From Skeletonema tropicum (lineage: Eukaryota > Bacillariophyta > Thalassiosirophyceae > Thalassiosirales > Thalassiosiraceae), in assembly GCA_037178625.1 (NCBI GenBank), contig CM074130.1:4340001-4404000 (forward strand): a DNA stretch of 64,000 bases, in the 5' to 3' direction. The first letter of the stretch is position 1. The number at the start of each line of letters is the position of its first letter. The notes under the pieces were generated by a model. That model saw nothing but the letters and a program-made list of their open reading frames with translations. It ran no database searches and was not told the origin of the DNA. The position numbers and the translations under genes were made by a program. Below, piece after piece: positions 46,862 through 57,499 of the stretch.

Positions 46862-47158
46862 CATAGCAGGTTTGTGTGTTGTGGTATGGAATTGTGCTCG
46901 TTCATGAAGCAGGAACAGATGAAATAAGCAACTGCACGACTTCCGTAATAATCTCCATCGTCCTCGAAAGTAGGAATTGTGGCCCATGATGTTACCAAGG
47001 ACTCTTACTCTAGTCATCTTTTGACACAATTGTTTCATTTCATCGGCTTTCGTCCCCTTCAACCGTGTTGGAAAAACCAGCTCTCGATTGCCTCAAACAT
47101 GGATGATATATGCCCAGAAATTTTCAAACGTCACCTATCAATCCTTTCATCAACGAGG
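46862..47158 (+). pseudogene. Truncated duplicate of the msrA promoter and first exon
   Basis: Matches 47944-48232, the promoter and 5' coding part of msrA. The copy has ATG at 46989 and reads toward the plastid leader, but indels break it (tttttgac becomes ttttgac, attccaac becomes attttcaaac). It stops at gagg before the catalytic codon, where block A resumes. It cannot encode MsrA. Confidence 0.8.
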
Positions 47159-47632
47159 TTGCATATTCAGCATCTCTCCTATTCATGCAGTTCGTCGTGG
47201 CAGGTTCACTGTGCTTTGTATCATGTTGAAATTCTTTGCTATCTTTTAAGTTGGACTTGTAAGCAGAGAAATTCTCTGATAAACTTAAGATGTTGCATTT
47301 TGTCCTGATCTAATTTTATAGATGTGGAATGTCGCAGTTTACCTATTTCTAATTTTATGAGACTATCACTTCATAATTTTCATCATGTCATGTACTTCTT
47401 GTTTGCAACTCTTCGAATGTCTTATATAGGGTTTCTAAGAAAAGATTGTACCGATTTCTACTGTATACCTTTAGACCTTATGCTGTTGGTAGAAGTAGCA
47501 AGTAGCAACACCAGAGTTGGTGCTCATCAGGACCGGACATGAATGTTTAAGTTAAATGGGATCATTGATTACTGGGACACAATGCCACGTCACGCTTTTG
47601 CTTCGCGCCATTTGGCTTGATTCCATTCCACC
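47156..47632 (+). repeat. Duplicated block A, copy 2
   Basis: Second copy of 46343-46813. Blocks run A, B (truncated msrA 5' end), A', MITE, B' (real msrA), showing tandem duplication before or after MITE insertion. Confidence 0.9.
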
Positions 47633-47678
47633 GTGCGGTTCCAACAACTGAATCCAGCCAGCCCAGGCAGCATAAATA

Positions 47679-47938
47679 GTCGTCGTACACATAGATTGAC
47701 ACCCAGTGCGCTGACACAGCCTGTCAATCTATGTGTACTGTCAATTTAAAGGTATTACAGCTATGTAGGGCACTTACGTACGTAATCTAAGATACCACCA
47801 ATTTAGTTAGTCTTTCTTCTAGTCGTCTCTCAGGAGAAACGGGGAAACCAGCTATACGAGAAGGTAGTGTCCAGCTCTGCTGGGTCAATGTATGTGTACT
47901 GTCAATTTATAAGTGTGTCAATGCATGTGTACGACGAC
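47679..47938. mobile_element. 260 bp MITE with 24 bp terminal inverted repeats
   Basis: gtcgtcgtacacatagattg... at 47679-47702 and its complement at 47915-47938 differ at one position. Subterminal copies of tatgtgtactgtcaattta occur at both sides. It is absent from the sister duplicated block, where the flanking gcagcata...agcaggtttg sequences are nearly adjacent, which supports a discrete insertion. Confidence 0.8.
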
Positions 47939-48065
47939 TGTACAATAGCAGGTTTGTGTGTTGTGGTATGGAATTGTGTCGTTCATGAAGCAGGAACAGA
48001 TGAAATAAGCAACTGCACGACTTCCGTAATAATCTCCATCGTCCTCGAAAGTAGGAATTGCGGCC

Positions 48066-48738
48066 ATGCTACCAAGGACTCTTACTCTAGTCATCTTTTT
48101 GACACAATTGTTCATTTCATCGGCTTTCGTCCCCTTCAACCGTGTGGGAAAAACCAGCTCTCGATTTGCCTCAAACATGGATGATATATGCCCAGACATT
48201 CCAACGTCACCTACCAATCCTTCCAATGAGGTAGCAATTCTAGCAAGTGGATGATTTTGGCACCCCCAACGTGACTTTCGGAGCACGGTAAGTAGTAGAA
48301 CATGAAACACGTTCAAATTTTGAAGGAGAAGATGTGGCCAAACTAACTTTTTGTTTCTACTACCCATAGGCGGGGGTTGTTGACGTTATTGTCGGCTATA
48401 CTGGAGGGAAGAAGAAGAATCCAACCTACCAAAATATCTTGGATGCCACAGAAGCTTATCTAATTGAATTCGACCCGACTGTGATTACATACGAAGAAAT
48501 TCTCGACCATTGGTCGGATATGCACGCTCCTTTTTATCCTTCTAAATGTCAGTATCGTTCAGCAATATTTTATAGCACTGAAGAACAGCGTGATGCTGCA
48601 AAAGCAAAGGTTGAAGAGCTTGGGAAAGGAGGCCGGTTGAAAGTGTATGTCGATATCGAACCAGTTTCTGCATTTTACCGTGCAGAGGAATACCATCAAG
48701 ATTTCCTTGCAAAACAAATGAGTTCCTCAGCAATTTAG
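48066..48738 (+). CDS. msrA: Plastid peptide-methionine (S)-S-oxide reductase with probable selenocysteine
   Basis: Exons 48066-48287 and 48370-48738 with an 82 nt intron (GTAAGT...CCATAG), phase 0, 196 residues. MsrA reduces methionine-S-sulfoxide in proteins. The leader MLPRTLTLVIFLTQLFISSA|FVPF is a signal peptide plus ASAFAP motif, so plastid. The catalytic motif GCFW reads ASG-TGA-FWHPQ: an in-frame TGA at 48252-48254 (residue 63) stands at the active-site Cys. Exon 2 continues the family sequence (VVDVIVGYTGG, EILDHWSDMHAPF, KCQYRSAIFY, AEEYHQDF). No other defect is present, so selenocysteine is the best reading, as in the known Chlamydomonas Sec-MsrA. A Cys-to-stop mutation or error is the alternative. 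No C-terminal resolving Cys. Confidence 0.85.
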
Positions 48739-48811
48739 CGCGGAGAAAAAGAAAGTGACGATGCAGATCACTAACTTACAATAGTATAAGTGGCAGTGCA
48801 ATACAAGCATG

Positions 48812-48890
48812 AAGATCAACCGGAATGACGGAATTTTCTCACCTCTCTTGCAGAGCGAGGACAATCCTGAGATACATTATGTAGGTCATC
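48812..48890 (+). promoter_or_regulatory. SECIS-like stem-loop in the msrA 3' UTR (candidate)
   Basis: About 75 bases after the stop. AATGAC (TGA at 48826-48828) and CCTGAG (TGA at 48868-48870) could form the non-Watson-Crick quartet. Between them ggaattttctc pairs with gaggacaatcc in 9 of 11 positions. The apical loop starts ACC, so it would be a CC-type rather than AA-type element. The lower stem agatcaacc/ggtcatct is weak and the 3' internal loop is large. Hand-folded only. Confidence 0.35.
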
Positions 48891-49142
48891 TCCGTGTTTT
48901 ATGTACTGCAACCATTTAATTTCATTAATTACTGTCAAATAAACCCAATCACATGAGAGAATTCGACAGCACTACATGTACTAGACTTTGTTGGATTCTT
49001 GAGTGTTCGTACGATTATTCAATCATTTGTTAGAGCAGCAGTTATTGTAAGTAATACCTCGTAGTGAAGGAAAGGAATTAAGTATTCTTTGTTATTCGCA
49101 TCATTCACGATTACTGGGTGCATAATAATTCACACCAGCCAA

Positions 49143-50417
49143 CTATGCGCTGGGCTCCAAAATAAAGCTGGGAGTTGACCTAGCGATTTCAAGCTCCTCC
49201 TCATTCATATCAGCATCAATCGAAGCAAAGAGCGGGGTACTCAAATAACGCTCTCCAGTATCAGGAAGCATGGCAACAATCACAGATCCCTCAGGAGCCT
49301 TCTTTGCTGTCTCAATTGCCGCCCACATGGTAGCTCCACCTGAAATACCCGTCAAAATACCTTCATTGCGAGCAAGTGCTTGAGATGTTTGAACCCCAGC
49401 CCCGTCGGGAATCTCCACCATGTCATCTTGTAGGCCCAATCCCTTCTCTAACACAAGAGGGATGAAATCAGGAGTCCATCCTTGGATAGGATGGGCAGCA
49501 AAGGCAGGATGACTACCGGCAGGACTTCCATCCTCATTTCGATCGGTCTTGATTCCAGATCCAATCAAGTTGGCGGCACCTGGTTCCGCAAGGATAATCT
49601 TAGTATCAGGACTATTCTCCTTAATGTACTTACTAGCTCCATGGAAAGTTCCTCCTGTACCATATCCAGTCACATAATAATCCAAACCCGACCCAATACT
49701 CTTCAAATCATTGCAAATCTCCGGCCCAGTCGTATCATAATGAAACTTCCAATTGGCATCCGTCTCAAATTGATGACAGAGGAACCACCCATGCTTCTCG
49801 GCAAGTTCCTTGGCCTTTTCGACCATACCGGTACCCTTGCCTGCCTTGGGTGTGACGATTACCTTGGCACCCAGCATGCGCATGAGCTTGCGACGTTCTA
49901 CGGAGAATGGTTCGGCCATTGTGATGACGCAGGGATACCCACGTTGGGCACACATCATGGCAACTGCGATACCAGTGTTACCCGAGGTAGCCTCGATGAC
50001 AGTCTGACCAGGTTTGAGGGTACCATCCTTCTCGGCAGCCTCAATGATCGCCAGTGCCAAACGATCCTTCACCGAAGATAGAGGATTGAAGTATTCACAT
50101 TTGGCATAGATGGTCCGACCCTCGGGACAAAGCTTGTCAGAGATCTTGACCATGGGTGTGTTACCGACTGCCTCGCTGATGTTGCTGAGGGGTGGTCCGT
50201 ATCCCTCACCGCGTGCTTTGGCACTCATCTTGGTGGGGCTGCTGCTACTGCTGCTAGTTGATGCGCCTACGCCAGAGACAATGTCGCGAAGAGAAGCGCG
50301 AAGAAGTTGTGGTGGTTGAGAGGAGGCGCTGGAGGAGGAAGTTGTTGTTGGCGCGAGGAAGGCCGATGCGGTGGCTGCTGATGCACCGAGGAGGAATAGT
50401 TGGGCTGCGAACTTCAT
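49143..50417 (-). CDS. cysK: Plastid cysteine synthase (O-acetylserine (thiol)lyase)
   Basis: Intact 424 residues. MKFAAQLFLLGASAATASA|FLAPTT is a textbook diatom plastid leader. The enzyme joins sulfide to O-acetylserine, PLP-dependent, the last step of cysteine synthesis. Motifs: EAVGNTPMVKI, NPLSSVKDR with PLP lysine K117, TSGNTG (144-149), GTGGTFHG (253-260), ISGGATMWAA and PDTGERYLSTPLF. The mature domain begins near residue 75. No frame problems. Neighbour msrA is convergent, with about 400 bases between. Confidence 0.95.
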   Translation of the reverse strand: MKFAAQLFLLGASAATASAFLAPTTTSSSSASSQPPQLLRASLRDIVSGVGASTSSSSSSPTKMSAKARGEGYGPPLSNISEAVGNTPMVKISDKLCPEGRTIYAKCEYFNPLSSVKDRLALAIIEAAEKDGTLKPGQTVIEATSGNTGIAVAMMCAQRGYPCVITMAEPFSVERRKLMRMLGAKVIVTPKAGKGTGMVEKAKELAEKHGWFLCHQFETDANWKFHYDTTGPEICNDLKSIGSGLDYYVTGYGTGGTFHGASKYIKENSPDTKIILAEPGAANLIGSGIKTDRNEDGSPAGSHPAFAAHPIQGWTPDFIPLVLEKGLGLQDDMVEIPDGAGVQTSQALARNEGILTGISGGATMWAAIETAKKAPEGSVIVAMLPDTGERYLSTPLFASIDADMNEEELEIARSTPSFILEPSA

Positions 50418-52363
50418 TATTTATGAGGCGATGAAATCTTGTCATCTATATCTATGACTATGAGAGAGTGATGTTTGGCTGGGAGTAAAAGATTTTCATA
50501 GCCACGGGTTCTAAGGCCTACGTAGGAATTCAAATCATCGTAGAACGTACATACTACCTATAAGTCCCACCTAATGCTGCACTTTTTGACATCAACCATG
50601 AAGCTGCCGCTCCTACCGACGACCACAACCATGCACACGCTTCAAATATAACCAATATATGCACCTATATCGCTCCCAATTACTATTGGGTATATTATGG
50701 AGGCGTTCCTTTGTCGAGGTAGATGCCGTCGTTGAGATATTCGAGTCGCCATCAACGATATAATAATTGGTCATTTTCGTCCACCTGTGGTATGATCCTT
50801 TTGGCAATGATACGCTGCACTAAAAGGTCCCCTACTTTACATATCTCATCTGCAATATAATATTGACTTCCGTGGTCGTGCCCCACGTATGAGAGTGCTC
50901 CCTCTATTGATTATTACCTAGGAGCACATGTGATCGGACATGTGATGTTTCACATAATTAATATGCAACAATCAACCATATAAACAGTCCATAACAACAA
51001 TGCAAACACAAATCTTCAACTCTCAACATAACAGAGGATGTCTGGGGGGTATACACGCTTCAGCAGCCGCAAAATAGGTGGTGGATGTCATATTATTTAT
51101 CATGGTGTAGAGGCTTACATTTTGTAATTTATTGTACCAAATAATATTTAATATTATCCGATTGAAAACACTACTCCAAACAATAACAATGTATATTATT
51201 ACCGCAATGATGTGTTAGTTCTGTTTTGGATGTGTTTTGGACATTATTGGTGGCTGTATACAACAATTGATGGTGGATATTGTGCCCATTTGAGACGAGT
51301 TTTTTGTAATTATTGACTCGTCGCTTCAAGGAGTTAACAAGACTCTTTTTATCAGGTTTATGCCCCCCAATCATCGCTCTACATCATATTATGACTGGGG
51401 CATAAGTTTTGGGGCTTCGTTCCTTCTATGATGCATCCTTTGGTGGCAGTGTTGGTCGCGACAAGGCGACAGGTGGCTGTTGATGATGGTGTGGCTAGAT
51501 CACTTATATTCTTGGTGATTACGGTGATTACTGTGGCGATAAGCATAACCTACGAATAAGATATGTTTGGTTGTCAATTGGAAGGGGCAGGGCGGATTGA
51601 TGGCACACCCTACTGCCTCTCTTTTGGATATATACGGCAGCGGCAGACTGTGTCGTCGAGGTTTAATTTCTAGCGATAAAATATGTCGACGAAAATTAAT
51701 TCGACGTTATTGTATACTGGTGAACTTTTTTAATAATGAACTACAATATGGGTGTAGAGTTCATTGCCAAAAAAGTTCACCAGTATATCAAGATGGGACA
51801 TTATATCACCATAGGACGCAAACACACCATGGTGCCGGTGCTCCTCTTCTTGGTGATGTTGAGTGGAGATGAAAAAGTGTTTGGCGATAGTTAGCCCGTC
51901 AAGAAAATATATTGATTTTTGCCTGTTTTGGGCTGCAAGGGTTAACAAATGTCATAGCGATAGTCATATCACACGGTATGTACTATTCCTACGTTGATAC
52001 TCCTACTTTTGAACTTAGACCGGGAGGCTTAGAAGCCGTATAGCCAAGATAGATCCAAGATCCAAGATTTGAGATTTGGATCTTGCTCATGGCGTGCATG
52101 CACGCATGCAGCAAAGAGGGTAAATAAGCAAGGTGAGCAAATTCGATTGTTATATCTATTAACCTCTTCGTCAACCCTGCTTTTTTAAGTATCGAGGCTT
52201 CGCTTCCATACTTTTTAAGAACTTGAACTTGCAGTAGGAGAAACGAAAACGGCAGAGGGCAGTGGAGAGCTATTCTCCATTCTCCTCACTCAATAAAGAG
52301 TCTAAGATTTTTTTTGCGACGATGACGCCATCAAACCGACCCACTACATAGCTGGACCACAAG
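50418..52363. other. Long intergenic region, 1.9 kb
   Basis: Promoters of cysK and of the gene at 52364, with AT-rich DNA between. Holds the hairpin at 51713-51787 and short palindromes (tgcatgcacgcatgca near 52096-52111). Open frames here have no recognisable features. Confidence 0.45.
51713..51787. repeat. 75 bp near-perfect hairpin
   Basis: Outer arms tatactggtgaactttttt and its exact complement end the structure. A second inner pairing (aatgaact / agttcatt) continues the stem with small bulges. It is non-coding and could be a MITE, a foldback element or a small-RNA precursor. Confidence 0.8.
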
Positions 52364-54047
52364 ATGAACATGAGCATGAGCGCCCCAATAATGCGGCCAA
52401 AGACACCAAAACTGCAATATGTTGCCCTCATAGCATGCATACTATCCAGCAGCCGTAATAGTGGCGTAACATCGTTCAATGCATCTCCCAGATCATCGGT
52501 GACGTCACAGCTAGTACAAAACCCCAATAATAATAGTGGCCGTCGTCGGTGGATACCCTCCTCATCATCAGGCGGATCACAACTTGCATCCAATTTTTAT
52601 GATGACTTTGAAGACTTTGAAGATTTTGGAGAGATAGGCGACTCTTCGTCCAACAGTAATAGTGACGATAAAACGAAGCAAGAAGCGTCATCATCGGCAC
52701 TCACGAATAGCGGCGATACTACTACTAATTTTGGCAACGATAATGGTGATGATGATGCCGCCGTGATGAAAAGTCTTCGTGATCGAATGAGTGAAATGTC
52801 ATCTGCAGATGATTTTGCCGACTTTGAAGAAGACGATGATGATGAAGAAGATGATGACGAGTATGAAGAGGGGAGCAGTGGATCCGCCCTCCCCGATCTA
52901 GAGGGCAACACACTTTCCAGCATTGACGACCTTATCGGATTTGCTCAAGCCAAGGCACGTCAAAAGGCAGCAGATGATATCAAAAGGGGAAAGAAAAAGA
53001 AGGCATTTGCTGCCACGGGGACGTGGGAGGATGAAAATTGGGCCAATCCCATCCCACATTTGGATGAAATAACGGGAGAAGTTATTGGATTTGGAGGAAA
53101 TTTTGGAGAGGGGGGTGGTATTGTTGGCGAAATCCTGCAAAGTTCTGTTCGGATTTGGCAGAGAGTGACGATGATGATGATGATGATGACAAATCATCCT
53201 CCAAAAGTAGTAGTAGTAAGGGCAATTCATTTATTGGTGGTACTCTTTGATGATCCATTTCCAACATTTGGAGATTCGGAATCATCATCGTCATCATCAT
53301 CATCAGCATCGTCCATCAGTCCGGCATTATTGGCTAAATTTGGCATCACATTACCACCCTCGCCTGATCTTGGACCCGATCGACGTGCAGATTTGTTGCC
53401 AGTGGTAATATTGATTGATAGAGATCCATCTAGGGGATCTCAGGCAATGTTGTTGAATCGAAGAACTGGGAATTTGATGGGTGACTTGCCACCTACGTTA
53501 TTTGAATCGGCTGGAGGCAATGATGCATCTTCTGACGATGATGGTTTCACTCCTCATCCGCTCGCGGCGTTCATGATCCAACCACTTTGGTGGGCTGGGT
53601 CATCTCCCTCCATCTCAAAAGATAGTGACGATGACGATGATGACCCTACAATATCTAGAGGAGGAGGTGTAAAGGCTATAGACATGTTACACGCCTGTCC
53701 CTACGTAAAGGGCTGCACACCGCTACCAAAAGCATGATGGCCTATACTGGGGTGGTGACCCCGTCCAAGCACAAAAAGCCATGAAAGATGAACGACTAGA
53801 GAAACCAATGAGTGGCTTTGACTTTAAATTCTTCATCCAAACTACGAGATGGTTACCCACACAGCTAGAGCAGGAAATCAAGGATGGGACGTGGTATGTT
53901 GCAACTGTGTCGAAAGAAGTATTGTTCCGAAGTCGTGATCGTCTGGGAGCGAAACGTGCCAAACCTCTTTGGACTGAAATTATAGAACTTTTAGGTGATG
54001 ATTACAAACATATACGCGATCAGTTGTATGGGGATGAAGATGATTGA
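52364..54047 (+). CDS. UPF0301/AlgH-like protein, plastid-targeted, frame interrupted
   Basis: The N-terminus has LQYVALIACILSSSRNSGVTS|FNASPR, a probable plastid leader. A ~200-residue acidic low-complexity region follows (DDFEDFEDFGE; EEDDDDEEDDDEYEEG). The C-terminal part is AlgH/YqgE-like: VVILIDRDPSRGSQAMLLNRRTGNLMGDLPPTLFE, PLWWAG, then HDGLYWGGDPVQ and TTRWLPTQLEQEIKDGTWYVATV. Three frame changes are needed: a missing T at about 53151, an extra T near 53247, and an extra A in AAAA at about 53727-53731. With these, about 561 residues result. The molecular role of UPF0301 proteins is poorly known. The long acidic front is not typical of bacterial members. Confidence 0.68.
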
Positions 54048-54435
54048 GAGGAAAGTAGTTTAGCATGTAAATAATTTCCTCAGCAGCTGGTCTACACTTC
54101 TATCTACTACTTGCCAAATATAAATAACGAAAAGCAAACTACTGTTCGTTGCCAGTACTTATTGTAATCTATCTCTCCATGATACGATACTTCTGTTGTA
54201 GAAGGTTCCAGTAGTAGGTTCCCGCAAAATTTCTACGTGGAGCCTGCGTAGGAATGAATCTGTTGCGTCTGCCAGCCACGAACTTTTTCTCTCGTTCATT
54301 TTCACTTCATAGCCGCCGATTGCCAGCAGAAAATAACAGTCAGTTGCAGTTGTTGCAATACGAACAATCAAGCGCCAGATCAATCTCTTTCATGCTTGTG
54401 GCATTACTTACGGTAAATAAATAGGTCATCGAAAG
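54048..54435. other. Intergenic region
   Basis: Between two plus-strand genes; promoter of the poly(A) polymerase-like gene. No gene recognised. Confidence 0.4.
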
Positions 54436-57388
54436 ATGAGAAGTGAAAAGGGAAGTGGCAAGGGGAATTACGGCAAAGTCAAAGCCGCCGCCCCACAAAC
54501 CAAAAAGAAAGCAGCAAACAAAGTGCCGAAACCTTCCAAGCATCATGATGTCAAACCAAAGAAGAAAAAGAAGGCATTTACATCTATCAAAGAGCGGATG
54601 CAATTAGTCCATCGCAACTCAAAATCATCATCACGTGCACAGCAGCACACGCACAAGGGCTTCAAAACCGGCTACAGCTTTTCAAAAGCCAATAATAACG
54701 CAGCAGCAGCAGAGAACAAGAAGTCATCTGCGCAGAAGAAAAAGAAAAAGAAGAAGGGTGCCAAGAAGCGTGCCTTTCAAATGAATATATCACAATCCAA
54801 TGAGATCTTTTTGAAACGAGTGGATGTTCCTTGGTATAATAGTTCAAAAGGCAATGCTAAGGCTGGAACAACTTTCCATGATAATAGCAGACTGAACAAT
54901 GTAGACAATCAAGATTCCGATGATGATGGCATCAATGATACCGACAATCACATGGCACAATTGCAGCTACCACCGGAAACCACTCTATCAAGTATCGATT
55001 CAGACATTGCATCATTCTGCGACTATATCAAACTCGGCCCAGTGGAATTGAAAGCGAGGCAAGCGTTTTTAGACGAGATTACTGGAATTGCCCTTACTCA
55101 ATTTGGTAAGGGCAGCCGTCATGATCGAAACAATAGCCGAGCAAATAATAATAATGGCGGAGGAGGAGGAGATGAAGAAATCAGTGTAGTCCCTTTTGGG
55201 TCATTTGCTACCCAATCGGTATGTACGTTTGCTTCGGATGTAGACATGTGCCTATGGGGTGTCGTCAAGGGAGAAAAAGAACCGGAACACATTACATTTA
55301 TTGACGACGATGCCGAAGCTAATATACTGGAAAAAGTCCAGCACCAGCGTGAAGACTGTCCTCTATTGACAGAATCATCATTGCTACGGACGATGGAAGC
55401 TATTCAAAATTCACCACCCAAAGGTGCGAATCAGGATGAACAAACGAAGGATGCTTCTAATAGCGAAAAGGCAGAGGAGGCGCAAAGTCCTCCAGAAAAC
55501 GACAACAACAATGATTTGTTCTTTATTGATCGTGTTGGCGAACGGATGGATGATGGAGAAAAGCAAGGTAATGACCTCCTCGGCGATGAAAGTTCCACAC
55601 CTGGAAGAAGTGGAAGCAAACCCGCCCCAAAGAAGAAAGGCTTTCAATTTGAAATAGATTTGGCAGGCGTGAAGGAGCTTGGGGGAGATGTCTGTGATTT
55701 GAATGGATGCAAAGAATGTAATGACACGAAAGGTGAAATCAAAGAACAAGAGGGCGAAGAAGTACACCAAAATCCTTCAGTGCTGACGAAGACAGAGCAA
55801 CCGCAACCAAGTGATGAGGTTGGTAACAATAAGGACAAGTCAGAAAAGGCTCAGGCCCTTCCAGCTGCAGGTGAGACAAAAGAAACTGCAATTGAAATTG
55901 ATGACAGTAATGACGACGATGATGATGAGAGCAAGAGTGATGTAATCGTAATTGACAGCGATGATGACGATGACGCTGATAAGATGGCAACTTTCTATTC
56001 ACGACAGAGTAGTAGCTCTGCTGCAACCAACCATCTGGATAGGAATAGTAGCAACACATCACCAATCAATTTACTGCACTCGGATGGTGGCTCATCTTGC
56101 GAATCTGCTCGACTTGTTGATGTTGATGGCAGTAGTGATGATGACAACGACTCACGTCAGCTACAACAAGAGCAGGAGAATGAAGTGATGGAGCTGTCCC
56201 TCACATCAGGCAGAGCGTCATCTCAACAGCCGGTGACAAAGCCGGTCATTGGGCCGACAGGCAAAACGCGCAATAAAGTTGTTTCGGTGCTCCTCAGTCT
56301 TACAAACCAATTACGAAGGAGCTCATTCACTCACACGATCGAATGTCGCTCACGAGCTCGAGTTCCGATTATCAATTGTAGTACGAGAACTGGATTTGAA
56401 GGTGACATTGCGATTGGAGGTCATAATGGTGTCGACACGAGTACTTATGCACGATCTCAGGTGAATCGTTTCAAGAGGTGAGTCATATATACTGCTACAA
56501 CAGTCAAATACTTTTCTACAAACACAAGAAACCATGCTCACAAACAGCCACATTTTTTTGTTCTATAGTTTTGCACCTATCGTTCTAATAATGAAGGCAT
56601 TAATGAATCAGCAGGGGTTGGACAAACCTTTCACCGGAGGATTGGGATCCTACAAACTCTACGTACTAGTCGCATACCACATCGAAACCCACATTGCCAA
56701 CGGGGGCAATGATCGTCCCTCGGAAATCCTGATAAGCTTGCTCTTTCGCTTCGGGTGTGTTGGTTCACACGGCGATAGGCTGACGACTGACCTTGTCCAT
56801 CTCAGCAATTCCGGTCAAATGGTATCTTGTGACGGAGGAATATGTGAGTTGACTCCAATATTCAGGCTTCCAGATTGTGTGGAGATGTTCCGGGAGTGTC
56901 ATGAGCGTTTTACCGATAGGTGTCTACTTATTGATGATTGCAGTGGTGCAAATCAATGTTCCTATCTGAGCAGCATTATCGATTGCCATTCTTTGAGAGA
57001 AGCTAGAGAGGCAAGTAAGCGGCGTGCGACGCTGTATGATAACATTATCACTCGCCCAACACCCCTCAATCATCCTGGAAAAGTTTCGGCTGGCAGGCGC
57101 ATCTCACATGTCTTCACTAGGAATGGTTCTAGCGTTGCTTCTAAACCAGACAATAACAAACGAAAAAACACCAATGAATCTGGAGGATACAAGAAATCGA
57201 AATCAGACACTTCGAAACGAGGGCCAAGGGGTGGTCTCATTCCTAAAAACAGACCTGACATATCTGCAAGGAATTCTCTTGGTGCGGAAGCAGCAGTGAT
57301 TCAACGCGGAATGAAGCAACGAAAGAACAAGAAAAAGCAAGCAAGGGACAAGGAGCTAACTCGATTCGCGTCAAGGCACTCATTTTGA
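54436..57388 (+). CDS. Non-canonical poly(A) polymerase (TRF4/PAPD5-like) with split catalytic domain
   Basis: Two exons, 54436-56477 and 56569-57388. The 91 nt intron (GTGAGT...CTATAG) joins in phase as RFKSFAPIVLIMKAL; 953 residues. A Lys-rich N-terminus (nuclear/nucleolar type) precedes the nucleotidyltransferase motif FGSFATQ (254-260) with catalytic D268-x-D270. The third Asp appears only at ~D657 (ARVPIINC...GFEGDIAI), because ~350 acidic, low-complexity residues (DDDDDESKSDVIVIDSDDDD) interrupt the palm. Exon 2 holds the PAP-associated domain (NQQGLDKPFTGGLGSYKLYVLVAYHI) and a basic tail (RKNKKKQARD). Family members add short A or U tails to nuclear or non-coding RNAs for exosome decay. 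Terminal uridylyltransferase is an alternative. Confidence 0.82.
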
Positions 57389-57499
57389 GCTGTAATTATA
57401 AGCACTGTTGTAGTAGTTGTATCAGTAAGTATACTCCTCTAGAGATAGATCTCAAGCTAAATAAGAATACACTTTCATTGTTATCACATAAGCACATGA

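Noticed and set aside
22319..54047. Programmed +1 frameshifting of the Euplotes type
   Set aside because: Breaks do not occur at stop codons or at a common slippery codon; many coincide with homopolymers. Assembly insertion errors explain them more simply.
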